Notes under the pieces: generated by a model
Seen by the model: the letters and a program-made list of their open reading frames with translations, nothing else
What the model was told of the DNA's origin: nothing
Database searches by the model: none
In this document: positions 18,771 to 26,415 of the stretch, in pieces
How positions within the stretch are numbered: the first letter of the stretch is position 1
Layout of the letters: every line of letters starts with the position of its first letter
Position numbers and translations under genes: made by a program
Assembly: GCF_016907975.1 (NCBI RefSeq)
Contig: NZ_JAFBCY010000004.1
Span: 186,001-250,000, forward strand
Source of the DNA: Methylopila capsulata
Lineage (GTDB): Bacteria; Pseudomonadota; Alphaproteobacteria; Rhizobiales; Methylopilaceae
Reading direction: 5' to 3'
Length of the DNA stretch: 64,000 nt

Positions 18771-19922
18771 TCACGCATAGGCTGCGTCCCGGACATCGGC
18801 GACGAAGCGGCCGTTCATGCCCTCGAACGCGGTGTTGGTCAGCGCCACGACCGTGAGCGCGTTCGCTCGATCGACGAACCAGGAATGGCCGTATGCGCCG
18901 CCCCATTGCAGCGTGCCCCTGGCCTGCGGCGTCTGTGCGGCTTCGGGATCGTCCAGCACCGCCCAGCCGTAGCCGAAGCCCCACCCCGGTCCCTGTGTCT
19001 CCGCCTGAGGGCCGACATGATCGCGCGTCATCTTCGCGATCGTTGCGGGACCGAGGATCGGCGCGCCGCCGGTGCGGATCGCTTCGAGGAAAGCCAGGAC
19101 ATCCCCCGCCGTTCCCGACATGCCCGCGCCGCCCGAGGGATAAGAGGCGGGATCGATGATGCGGCTCGGCGCGAAGATCGCTGCGCCGGCGTCCAGCGCG
19201 ACGGCGACGCCGTCCGCCATCGCGATCGGCGCCGGCGTGGCGTTGACGTAGGGCGTCGCGAGCCGGTCCATGTCGGCCACGCCGAAGCGCGTGTCGCGCA
19301 AGCCGAGCGGGTCCGTCACGAGCGCGGCGACCAGATCGGGCAGCGACGCGCCGGCCGCCCGCTCCATCGCCGCGCCCAGCACGTCGATCGCCAGCGAGTA
19401 TCGCCACGCGGTCCCTGGCGCGAAGGCGAGCGGCACGGCGGCAAGGCGCGTCAGGTTCTCCGCCATCGACAGGCCCGGCTGGTCCAGCCCGTCGGAGACG
19501 TCGCGCAGGTGATAGGGGCTCTCCGCCGGCTCGATGAACCGGTAGCTGAGGCCGGAGGTGTGGGTGAGCAGATGGCGGATAGTGATCTCCGGCGCCGATC
19601 CGTCGGCCAGCCGGGGCCGGAAATCCGGCAGCCAGCGCGTCACCGGCGCGTCGAGCGCCAGCGCGCCGTCGTCCGCCAGCCGCATCGCCGCCGCGGTTAC
19701 GAGCGGCTTGGTGACCGAGGCGAGACGGAAGATGACATCCTCGCGCATCGGCAGCCCCGCCTCGCGATCGGCGAGGCCGGCGGCGCGTCGGTACACGAGC
19801 TTTCCGTCACGGGCGACCAGCACCACCGCGCCCACGATCCGCCTGTCGGCGAGGGCGGCGTCGATCGCGGCCCCGAGCGCGTCTCCAAGCGCACGGGCGG
19901 CGGAAGGAGATCGTGTCGTCAT
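18771..19922 (-). CDS. Serine hydrolase, beta-lactamase class C/EstB family
   Basis: A 383-residue protein of the penicillin-binding-protein-like hydrolase family. The nucleophile motif SVTK (Ser69-Lys72) and the Tyr motif RYSLAIDVLG (about residue 175) are present, and a third motif is probably HSW near the C-terminus. No clear signal peptide is seen, which points to a cytoplasmic esterase or lactamase-like enzyme rather than an exported beta-lactamase. The ATG at 19922 is chosen over an upstream frame start at 19985, since the upstream part would lie over the divergent TetR promoter. The divergent TetR gene probably controls it. The substrate is unknown. Confidence 0.85.
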   Translation of the reverse strand: MTTRSPSAARALGDALGAAIDAALADRRIVGAVVLVARDGKLVYRRAAGLADREAGLPMREDVIFRLASVTKPLVTAAAMRLADDGALALDAPVTRWLPDFRPRLADGSAPEITIRHLLTHTSGLSYRFIEPAESPYHLRDVSDGLDQPGLSMAENLTRLAAVPLAFAPGTAWRYSLAIDVLGAAMERAAGASLPDLVAALVTDPLGLRDTRFGVADMDRLATPYVNATPAPIAMADGVAVALDAGAAIFAPSRIIDPASYPSGGAGMSGTAGDVLAFLEAIRTGGAPILGPATIAKMTRDHVGPQAETQGPGWGFGYGWAVLDDPEAAQTPQARGTLQWGGAYGHSWFVDRANALTVVALTNTAFEGMNGRFVADVRDAAYA

Positions 19923-19940
19923 GCCGGCGCCTCGCAATTT

Positions 19941-19951
19941 ATCACAGTGAT
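19941..19951. promoter_or_regulatory. Candidate TetR operator between divergent genes
   Basis: A perfect inverted repeat, ATCAC-A-GTGAT, in the 46-base gap between the serine hydrolase and tetR starts. The related words GTGATCGCT and GTGAGCGAT lie near it. Binding by the neighbouring TetR protein is inference from position. Confidence 0.5.
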
Positions 19952-19968
19952 CGCTACGTAATATCCGT

Positions 19969-20616
19969 GTGAGCGAAAATACCATAGTGAGCGATGTGAA
20001 AAATAACCAAGGCCTCGTGCGCCGCCGCGGGCGCCCTCCGGCGTTCGACCGGCGGGAGGTGCTGGAAAGGGCGGCGAAAATCTTCTGGCGGCGCGGCTAT
20101 GAAGGCGCGTCGATCGTCGATCTGACGGACGCCATGGGGATCACCGCGCAGAGCCTCTATGCCGCCTTCGGATCGAAGGCGCAGCTCTATCGCGAAGCGC
20201 TCGACTGGTATCGCGCGGCTCTCGGCGCGATCACGCCGGAGGCGCTCGACGCCCCCGATGCGATCGCCGTCCTGTCGGCGCTGCTGCGCGACCAGGCGCG
20301 GGCTTTCACCGATCCGGCCTATCCTCCGGGCTGCATGATCGCGACGGCCGCGCTCGGCTGCGCTGAGGAGAATGACCCGGTCTCGGCGATGGTCGCCGAT
20401 CTGCGCCACGCCAGCGTGGCGCTGGTCCGCGCGAGGCTGGAGCGCGCCATCGTCGAGGGCGACCTGCGACCGGACGCCGATCCGGTCGCGCTCGCCCGCT
20501 TCGTCGGCGCCGTCATCCAGGGCCTGTCGGTGCAGGCCCGCGACGGCGCCGGCGCGGACGAACTGGTCGCCGTCGCGGAGCTGGCGGCCATGGAGCTGGC
20601 TCGGCACCGCGCCTGA
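19969..20616 (+). CDS. TetR/AcrR family transcriptional regulator
   Basis: A 215-residue regulator with a basic N-terminus (RRRGRPPAFDRREVLERAA) and a TetR helix-turn-helix in about residues 25-70, including FWRRGYEGASIVDLTDAMGI and SLYAAFGSK. The C-terminal half is a ligand-binding domain of the TetR_C_16/YxaF-like type with a Cys in PGCMIATAALG. The start is GTG at 19969; another GTG at 19990 is possible. It is divergent from the serine hydrolase gene, 46 bases away, and probably represses it and itself. Confidence 0.88.
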   Translation: MSENTIVSDVKNNQGLVRRRGRPPAFDRREVLERAAKIFWRRGYEGASIVDLTDAMGITAQSLYAAFGSKAQLYREALDWYRAALGAITPEALDAPDAIAVLSALLRDQARAFTDPAYPPGCMIATAALGCAEENDPVSAMVADLRHASVALVRARLERAIVEGDLRPDADPVALARFVGAVIQGLSVQARDGAGADELVAVAELAAMELARHRA

Positions 20617-20941
20617 CGGGCGCTGACGCCTCCGGATATCGGTTCGTCAAGAACGCCGGCGTGAGGGCGTCGAGCGATTTCATCGCGCGGGCTTCGACCA
20701 TCGGCAGGCCCTCGATGGCCGCATACGAACGCTAGCTCCGGCTCCCGCCGCCGAAACTCCGTTTCCTGTCATGCAATCGAAATGAGATGTCCTGCGGCGC
20801 AGAATTGCCGCATCGGTCGCCAGACATCTTTGCCGAGCCGGCTTCGTCGCCGGTCGTAAATCACGTGCGGCACTCGGCGGTTTTCGCGCAGGATATCGCG
20901 CGTCTAGAGCATGATCCGCCGTCTGCCCGCGGCGGCGGCGC
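20617..20941. other. Gene-free stretch
   Basis: Between two convergent genes. No open frame with family features, no hairpin with T-run and no repeat arm was recognised here. Confidence 0.35.
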
Positions 20942-21604
20942 TCACCAGCGGAAGCGCAGGCCCACCGTCCCGTATTGGGCGCCGCCGCTCGTGTTGTCGA
21001 ACACCGCCAGTTCGCCGCCGGACCGGTGGTGGAACCGGAACACCAGGTCGACGTCGGGGTGTTTCACCGATCCGAAGGTGACCTCGGGCGAGAGGTAGTG
21101 GAGCAGCTGCGACTGCCCGCCCGGCGATTTCTGGACCTCGTAGCGCGGGACGTCGGACGCCCAGTTCAAGCCCGTCGAGATCGCGACGGACGTCCGGACG
21201 ACGTCGCTCCAGGGAAAGCTCTTCCAGCGGAAGTACAGCGCGGTCCAGGCCTCGAACTCGTCGAGCGCTCCGAAGCGCTTGGCGGCCCCGACCTCCGTCT
21301 CGATCGCCCAGAGCGGGCCGTAGGTCACCACCTCGCGGGAGAAAGCGCCGCCCACGATGCCGGAGTCGCCGTAGCGCCAGCTGGTCGGCGGCAGGCCCTT
21401 CGTCACGTAAATCGACGACATGGAGCTCTTCACGAGCGCGCCCACGAAGCCGGTCACGGCGCAGTCCATGGCGCACGGCCCGAAGGGCGAGCGATACTCC
21501 AGCTCATAGGCGCCGACGCCCTGCGGAACCACGACTGCGACGCCGACGGACGCCAAGAGCCCGGTCAGCTCTGTCAGCCTCGATCTTACGCAGGTACGCA
21601 TCAC
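20942..21604 (-). CDS. Outer-membrane beta-barrel protein, possible acyloxyacyl hydrolase (PagL-like)
   Basis: The 220-residue protein begins with a basic stretch and hydrophobic segment (LTGLLASVGVAVVVPQGVGA), a likely signal peptide. The rest alternates polar and hydrophobic residues as in a small barrel and ends in GLRFRW, an outer-membrane insertion signature. Near the end, FRFHHRSGG is followed about 12 residues later by a Gly-rich segment; this resembles the His-x-Ser motif of PagL lipid A 3-O-deacylases and related alphaproteobacterial proteins. If active, it would remove an acyl chain from lipid A. The alternative is an ordinary barrel without enzymatic activity. Confidence 0.55.
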   Translation of the reverse strand: MMRTCVRSRLTELTGLLASVGVAVVVPQGVGAYELEYRSPFGPCAMDCAVTGFVGALVKSSMSSIYVTKGLPPTSWRYGDSGIVGGAFSREVVTYGPLWAIETEVGAAKRFGALDEFEAWTALYFRWKSFPWSDVVRTSVAISTGLNWASDVPRYEVQKSPGGQSQLLHYLSPEVTFGSVKHPDVDLVFRFHHRSGGELAVFDNTSGGAQYGTVGLRFRW

Positions 21605-22179
21605 TGCACGCTCATTGATGTCTCGCAGCCGGATGTCGGCGGGCGGGGAGGACTATAGCGCGGTTCCGGTGTGAGCCCAGCACACCGGGTCCGGGACTCC
21701 CGCCCCGCAAGGCCGCGTCGGGAAAAATGCGGACTGTGGCTCGGCTGGCATGCAACGAAATGCTGCGCCGCGGTGTTTTACGCCGGCTGACATGATCGGA
21801 TTGGAAGTGACGTGCCGAAACTGGCCCAGGCCGCGCGCGCGACGCTTGCGCAGATTGCGACGCCCAAGGCTCCCGTCGTCTTCGACGGCGACGTCCTGAG
21901 CGAGCTTCACGAAAAGAAGATGATCGTCTTCTCGATCGTCGGGTGGCGGCTGACGAGCGGCGGCTGGTCGGCGTTGAACTGCTCGCCAGCCGACTGCGCG
22001 ACCTTGCAGATCCCTGTTCGAGCCGCCGATACGACCGAGACGCCCCGGAGACGGGCCGGGGATCTACGCGCGCCTCGCCCCCCCGCCTGAGACCGCGTCG
22101 TCCCGCTCTCAGATCGCGACATTGCGAACGAAGACGCCCCCGCCTGCGCCGGCGGGCTCGCCTCTCCCTGCGTCGTCCC
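21605..22179. other. Long gene-poor stretch upstream of the nrtR-like gene
   Basis: About 575 bases without a convincing gene. A 92-codon plus-strand frame (GTG at 21812 to 22090) and an 85-codon minus-strand frame (21653-21910) have no recognisable family and end in low-complexity Arg/Pro. They may be remnants or chance frames. The right end carries the promoter of the nrtR-like operon. Confidence 0.35.
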
Positions 22180-22228
22180 TTGACATATATCCATAGTGCG
22201 TCTTACTAAGATGTATGGTGAATATATG
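22180..22228 (+). promoter_or_regulatory. Promoter and nested dyad operator of the nrtR-SPFH-NADK operon
   Basis: A TTGACA box (22180-22185) is followed 17 bases later by TTACTA (22203-22208), a weak -10. Centred on 22206 is the perfect dyad TCTTA-C-TAAGA (22201-22211). Flanking it at equal distance are CATATATCCATA (22184-22195) and TATGGTGAATATATG (22214-22228), which are imperfect inverted copies. The whole 45-bp dyad overlaps the promoter and ends 9 bases before the start codon, as expected for an autoregulated repressor site. Confidence 0.65.
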
Positions 22229-22237
22229 GGGTGTGCG

Positions 22238-22975
22238 ATGACCGAGGCGGAGTTTCTGGAAGGGTACGACCCCGGCGTTCACGAGCGGCCGTCGGTGGCG
22301 GTAGATCTGATCCTGATGAGCGTCGTCGGCGGCCGCCCGGCCGCGCTGTTGCTCCGCCGCGACGAGCATCCGCACCTCGGCCGCTGGGCGCTGCCGGGCG
22401 GCTTCGTGGCGATCGACGAGAGCCTCGACGCCGCGGCCCGCCGCGTGCTTGGCGCCAAGGCGCGGATGACCGACGCCTATGTCGAACAGCTCTACACCTT
22501 CGGCGCCGTCGACCGCGATCCACGCACGCGGATCGTCAGCGTCGCCTATTTCGCGCTGCTGCCGGCCGCCCGCTTCGCAGCGGCCTTGAAGGGCGCGCCG
22601 GAGCTGACGCTGGCCGAGCTGGTCGTGCCGTGGCCGGGAGAGACCGGCGGCCCGGTCGAGGCGCGGTCGGCCGACGGCGACGCGCTGCCGCTCGCCTTCG
22701 ATCACGCCGAGATGCTCGGTCTCGCGATGCTCAGGCTGCGCGGAAAGCTCGACTACTCCGGCGTCGCCTTCGCGCTGCTGCCCGAGCTGTTCACGCTGCG
22801 CGCGCTGCAGGACGTCCACGAGGCGATCCTCGGGGTGCGCCTGAACAAGCCCGCCTTCCGCCGCCGCATGCTCGACACCGGGCGGCTGGAGGCGACCGGA
22901 GAGCGCGAGACCGGGGCTTCGTTCCGTCCGGCGGAACTCTTCCGCTGCCGTAAGACCATGCCAGAACAGGAGTAA
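22238..22975 (+). CDS. NrtR-like Nudix-domain transcriptional regulator
   Basis: A 245-residue protein with an N-terminal Nudix domain (about 15-150) and a C-terminal winged helix (about 165-235, with LFTLRALQDVHEAILG and LNKPAFRRRML). This is the NrtR layout: a regulator of NAD metabolism that senses ADP-ribose or a related nucleotide. The Nudix box GFVAIDESLDAAARRVLGAKA keeps the first Glu and an Arg but lacks the catalytic REUxEE glutamates, so it should bind rather than hydrolyse. The ATG at 22238 is chosen because GGGG lies six bases upstream; in-frame starts at 22196-22226 fall in the dyad. It is first in an operon with SPFH and NAD-kinase-like genes. Confidence 0.85.
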   Translation: MTEAEFLEGYDPGVHERPSVAVDLILMSVVGGRPAALLLRRDEHPHLGRWALPGGFVAIDESLDAAARRVLGAKARMTDAYVEQLYTFGAVDRDPRTRIVSVAYFALLPAARFAAALKGAPELTLAELVVPWPGETGGPVEARSADGDALPLAFDHAEMLGLAMLRLRGKLDYSGVAFALLPELFTLRALQDVHEAILGVRLNKPAFRRRMLDTGRLEATGERETGASFRPAELFRCRKTMPEQE

Positions 22976-22980
22976 CCGTC

Positions 22981-23964
22981 ATGGCGTCGATCAGAAACCT
23001 CGGAGTCCTGGCGCAGCTGCGCAGCGACGCGAGCAATCACGTCATCCGCTACCGCAACGGCCGCATCCGCCAGAGCGGGCGCGGGCTGGTCTTCTGGTTC
23101 CGCCCGGAGACCGCGAGCATCGCCGAGCTGCCGATGGACGATCGGGAGATGACGGTCTTCGTCCGGGGCCGCAGCCAGGACTTCCAGAGCGTCGCGATCC
23201 AGGGCGCGCTGACCTGGCGCGTCGCGGACCCCGAGCTGCTCGCCTCGCGGGTGGACTTCAGCCTGGGCCTCGTCACCGGGGCCTACCAGAGCGAGCCGCT
23301 CCAGCGCATCGAGACGCGGCTTGCAGGCCTCGTCAATCAGGCGGCGCTGCAGTACCTCGCGCAGGCGCCGGTGCGCGCGCTGCTCGACGCCGGCCCTGAG
23401 CCGTTGCGCCGGCAGCTCGAGGCGGCGCTCGGCGACGATCCCGCGCTGAGCGAGATCGGCATCGCGGTCGCGGCGGTCCGCCTGACCAACCTCGCGCCGT
23501 CGAGCGAACTGGAGCGTGCGCTGCAGACCCCGACCTTCGAAGCGCTCCAGCAGAAGGCCGACCAGGCCACCTTCGAGCGCCGCGCGCTTGCGGTCGAGAA
23601 GGAGCGGGCGATCGCGGAGAACGAGCTCGCCAACCGGACGGAGCTCGCCCGTCGCGAGATGCTGCTGATCACCCAGGAGGCGGAGAACGCGCGCAACCGC
23701 GCGACGGGCCTCGCCGAGGCGCAGCAGGTGGAGGCGGCGGCGGAAGCCGATCGCATCCGCACCGTCGAGAGCGCGAGGGCGGAGGCCGAACAGGCCCGGA
23801 TGACGATCTACCGCGACCTGCCGCCCGCCGTGATGCTCGGCCTCGCCGCGCGCGAACTCGCGGGCAAGCTGGAGACGATCGAACACCTCAACGTCACGCC
23901 CGACCTGCTCGCCGCCGTGCTGGGCGAGTTCCGGCGCGGCGCGACCGGCCTCCCGGCGCGCTGA
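22981..23964 (+). CDS. Soluble SPFH/band 7 domain protein
   Basis: A 327-residue protein with an SPFH domain in about residues 10-185 (VIRYRNGRIRQSGRGLVFWF, then MTVFVRGRSQDFQSVAIQGALTW), followed by an Ala/Glu-rich coiled coil in about 195-270 and a short C-terminal domain. Unlike most SPFH proteins it has no N-terminal membrane helix, so it may sit at the membrane only through hydrophobic patches or form a cytoplasmic assembly. It lies 5 bases after the nrtR-like gene, and its stop overlaps the next start by 1 base. The pairing with NAD-related genes suggests a link to NAD metabolism, but the function is unknown. Confidence 0.82.
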   Translation: MASIRNLGVLAQLRSDASNHVIRYRNGRIRQSGRGLVFWFRPETASIAELPMDDREMTVFVRGRSQDFQSVAIQGALTWRVADPELLASRVDFSLGLVTGAYQSEPLQRIETRLAGLVNQAALQYLAQAPVRALLDAGPEPLRRQLEAALGDDPALSEIGIAVAAVRLTNLAPSSELERALQTPTFEALQQKADQATFERRALAVEKERAIAENELANRTELARREMLLITQEAENARNRATGLAEAQQVEAAAEADRIRTVESARAEAEQARMTIYRDLPPAVMLGLAARELAGKLETIEHLNVTPDLLAAVLGEFRRGATGLPAR

Positions 23965-24857
23965 TGGCGACCAACAGCCCGCGCGCGGTGTTCGTCACCC
24001 GCGAGACCGACTACGAACTGCTGCTCGCGCGCCACGCCACGCGCGGGCAGGCCAAGTTCTTCCTGGACTCCCGCGGCCAGGACATCGACGTGCTGGAGGA
24101 CCGGCACAGCCAGCTCCACGCGACGCTTCACGCCGCGCGCGCCGCGGCGCCGGGCGACTGGCGGCAGGCGGCCGTCGCGCGGGCCGACCTCGACCGCTTC
24201 CTGTTCGGCCCCGAGGACGTGATCGTCGTCGTGGGGCAGGACGGGCTGGTCGCCAATGTCGCCAAGTATCTCGACGGCCAGCCGGTGCTGGGCCTCAATC
24301 CCGCGCCGGACCTCTACGACGGCGTGCTGGTGCGCATTTCCCTCCCGCGCTTCGCGCCGCTGCTGCCGGCGAGCGCCGCCGGCCGGGCGCCCGCCGAGCG
24401 GCGGACGATGGTCGAGGCGCGGCTCGACACCGGCGAGCGCCTGCTCGCGCTGAACGAGGTGTTCGTCGGCCACCACAGCCACCAGTCGGCGCGCTACCGC
24501 ATCGCCTGCGACGGGGCGGCCGAAGACCACTCGTCGAGCGGGCTCATCGTCGCGTCCGGCACCGGGGCGACCGGCTGGGCGCGCTCGATCATGGAGGCGA
24601 CGCGCCAGACCGTGCCGCTCGACCCGCAGGAGCGCGCGGTCGCCTTCTTCGTGCGCGAGCCGTTTCCGAGCGTCGCCACGGGCACCGCCCTGCGCGCAGG
24701 AAAGCTCGACGCCGCGCCGCTCGCCGTCACCTCGCGGATGAACGACGGCGGGGTGATCTTCGCCGACGGGATCGAGCAGGACTTCCTCGCGTTCGACTGG
24801 GGCCGCGGCGTCACGCTCGGTCCCGCGGCGCAGACCCTCAACCTCGTCACGGGCTGA
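23964..24857 (+). CDS. NAD-kinase-like protein
   Basis: A 297-residue protein built like NAD kinase: an N-terminal alpha/beta domain ending in DVIVVVGQDGLVANVAKYL, which matches the GGDG(T/N) nucleotide motif with Gly changed to Gln, then PVLGLNPAP, ALNEVFVGH (the NE motif) and SSGLIVASGTGATGW, equivalent to the GLIVSTPTGSTAY stretch. The catalytic Asp of the first motif is kept. It may phosphorylate NAD or a related nucleotide, or be a divergent binding protein. Translation is coupled to the SPFH gene (TGATG). It is not the usual housekeeping NadK, whose GGDG motif is nearly invariant. Confidence 0.75.
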   Translation: MATNSPRAVFVTRETDYELLLARHATRGQAKFFLDSRGQDIDVLEDRHSQLHATLHAARAAAPGDWRQAAVARADLDRFLFGPEDVIVVVGQDGLVANVAKYLDGQPVLGLNPAPDLYDGVLVRISLPRFAPLLPASAAGRAPAERRTMVEARLDTGERLLALNEVFVGHHSHQSARYRIACDGAAEDHSSSGLIVASGTGATGWARSIMEATRQTVPLDPQERAVAFFVREPFPSVATGTALRAGKLDAAPLAVTSRMNDGGVIFADGIEQDFLAFDWGRGVTLGPAAQTLNLVTG

Positions 24858-24877
24858 GAACGCCGGCGCGTCCAGCC

Positions 24878-25804
24878 TTATCCGCGGGGAGCGCGGGACA
24901 GGACGCAGGCCGACCGCAACGAGACCTGGTCCAGCGCGCAGGTTCGGACCTGCGGCAGCGTCTCCGCGGTCAGGTCGCCGAGCGTGGATCCCGCCGGTGT
25001 TTCGAACGCGAGCTCGACCCCAAGCTCCCCGAGCAGCCGCGCCGTGTCCCGCCAGCGGACGGGCTCGGCGACGTTGGTCGCGAGGTCGTCGCCGATCGCC
25101 TCGGCCGTCCGCAGCACGCGGGCGCGGCGCGCGCTGACATAGGCGATCGTCGGGGCGCTCAGGCGCACGTCGCGCATGGCCTCCGCCAGGCGTTCGGCGA
25201 CCGGGGCGACCAGCGGGCAATGGGAGGGCGTCCGCACGTTCAGCCGCTCCGCCTTCCGCGCGCCGGCGCCGAGCGCAAGCTCCGCGACGCGGACGAGCGC
25301 CGCCTCCGCGCCGGACACGACGATCTGCAGCTCGGCGTTGCGGTTCGCGAGATAGACCGGCCCGGCCCCGCCCGCCTGCTCGACGAGGCGCGCGACGGCG
25401 GCCTCCCGCAGTCCGATGATCGCCGTCATGCCGAAACCGAGCGGGTGGCTCTCCGCCATCAGCCGCCCGCGAAGCGCGACAAGGCCCAGCGCATCCGCGA
25501 ACGACAGCGCGCCGGCCACGACCGCCGCGGGAAAGGCGCCGACGGAATGGCCCGCGACGACGTCGATCGGCGCGCCCTCGGCGATCAGCGCGCGCGCGGC
25601 GGCGACGCCCGCGATGGTCAGCGCGAGCTGCGCGCCGTCGGTGCGCGACAGCGCGTCGGCGTCGTCGAGCGCGCGCCAGTCGCGGCCGAGGACCGCACTC
25701 GCCTCGTCGCGCGCGGCGTGGACCGCGGGATGATCGGGGAGGGCGGCGAGCATGCCGGGGCGCTGGGAGCCCTGGCCCGGAAACAGCAGCGCGGTCCTCA
25801 GCAT
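24878..25804 (-). CDS. mdcH: Malonate decarboxylase epsilon subunit (malonyl transacylase)
   Basis: A 308-residue acyltransferase of the FabD type, opening with ALLFPGQGSQRPGM and carrying the nucleophile in AGHSVGAFPAAVV and the second-site His in the VRTPSHCPLV stretch. In the malonate decarboxylase system MdcH charges the acyl carrier subunit with malonyl from malonyl-CoA to start the cycle. The ATG at 25804 overlaps the mdcG stop (ATGCTGA), so translation is coupled. It is last in the operon and converges on the NAD-kinase-like gene with only about 20 bases between. Confidence 0.93.
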   Translation of the reverse strand: MLRTALLFPGQGSQRPGMLAALPDHPAVHAARDEASAVLGRDWRALDDADALSRTDGAQLALTIAGVAAARALIAEGAPIDVVAGHSVGAFPAAVVAGALSFADALGLVALRGRLMAESHPLGFGMTAIIGLREAAVARLVEQAGGAGPVYLANRNAELQIVVSGAEAALVRVAELALGAGARKAERLNVRTPSHCPLVAPVAERLAEAMRDVRLSAPTIAYVSARRARVLRTAEAIGDDLATNVAEPVRWRDTARLLGELGVELAFETPAGSTLGDLTAETLPQVRTCALDQVSLRSACVLSRAPRG

Positions 25805-26415
25805 GGCGCCGCGACCCAGAGTTCGTCGGGGGACGCGAGGCGCGGCCCCTGCGGCGTGCGCAGCAGGACCTCCGCCGGGTCGCCCAGCAGTTCGTCGAGC
25901 GCGACCGCGCCGGCGGGCGTCTCCACCACGACGTCGACCCGGAGCGGCGCGCGGGCGGCGGCATCCGACACGGCGGCGAGGGCGCTCCTGTCCGGGACGC
26001 CGTCGGCGCGCAGCACGAGGTCGAGGTCGCTGGCCGGGGTGAGCGTCGGACGCCCGGTCGCAAGCTCGTAGCCGGCCGCGCCGGCGGGACCCCAATGGAG
26101 TGGAATGGCATCGAGAGTCCGGCCGAGCTGCGCCATCGCCGCGAAGGCGGGATGCGCGCGCGGCGGGGTATGGTGGCGCAGGTCCTCCGGGCTGAGGCGC
26201 TCGGCGACCGCGTCCTCGGCGACGACGGCGGCGAAGCGCTCGGCGCGCGAGACTCCGCGGACGCCGACCGCGATCCGGCCCCGCGCCAGCCCCGCGCGGC
26301 GCACGACGACCCACGGCGCGGCGGCGAGCGACCGCGCCGCCCAGTCCGGCGCGTCGACGGCCTCGAGCGCGTTCGGGGTCGTCAGGCGCAGCAGGTCGTG
26401 CGGCCTCACCCCCAT
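25798..26415 (-). CDS. mdcG: Phosphoribosyl-dephospho-CoA transferase MdcG (holo-ACP synthase of malonate decarboxylase)
   Basis: A 205-residue nucleotidyltransferase that attaches the triphosphoribosyl-dephospho-CoA prosthetic group to a serine of the acyl carrier subunit MdcC. The N-terminus (RPHDLLRL) and the catalytic TPASDLDLVLRAD (the paired aspartates bind metal) are typical of MdcG/CitX-like enzymes. It overlaps mdcE and mdcH by a few bases at either end, consistent with one tightly coupled operon. Confidence 0.93.
   Translation of the reverse strand: MGVRPHDLLRLTTPNALEAVDAPDWAARSLAAAPWVVVRRAGLARGRIAVGVRGVSRAERFAAVVAEDAVAERLSPEDLRHHTPPRAHPAFAAMAQLGRTLDAIPLHWGPAGAAGYELATGRPTLTPASDLDLVLRADGVPDRSALAAVSDAAARAPLRVDVVVETPAGAVALDELLGDPAEVLLRTPQGPRLASPDELWVAAPC

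Noticed and set aside
20900-20920. TAGAGCATGATCC word as a repeat end
   Set aside because: It resembles short dispersed words in alphaproteobacteria, but no second copy or inverted arm is seen in the window.
21812-22090. 92-codon plus-strand frame
   Set aside because: GTG start without ribosome site, no family similarity, and a low-complexity Arg/Pro end; kept only as a possible remnant.
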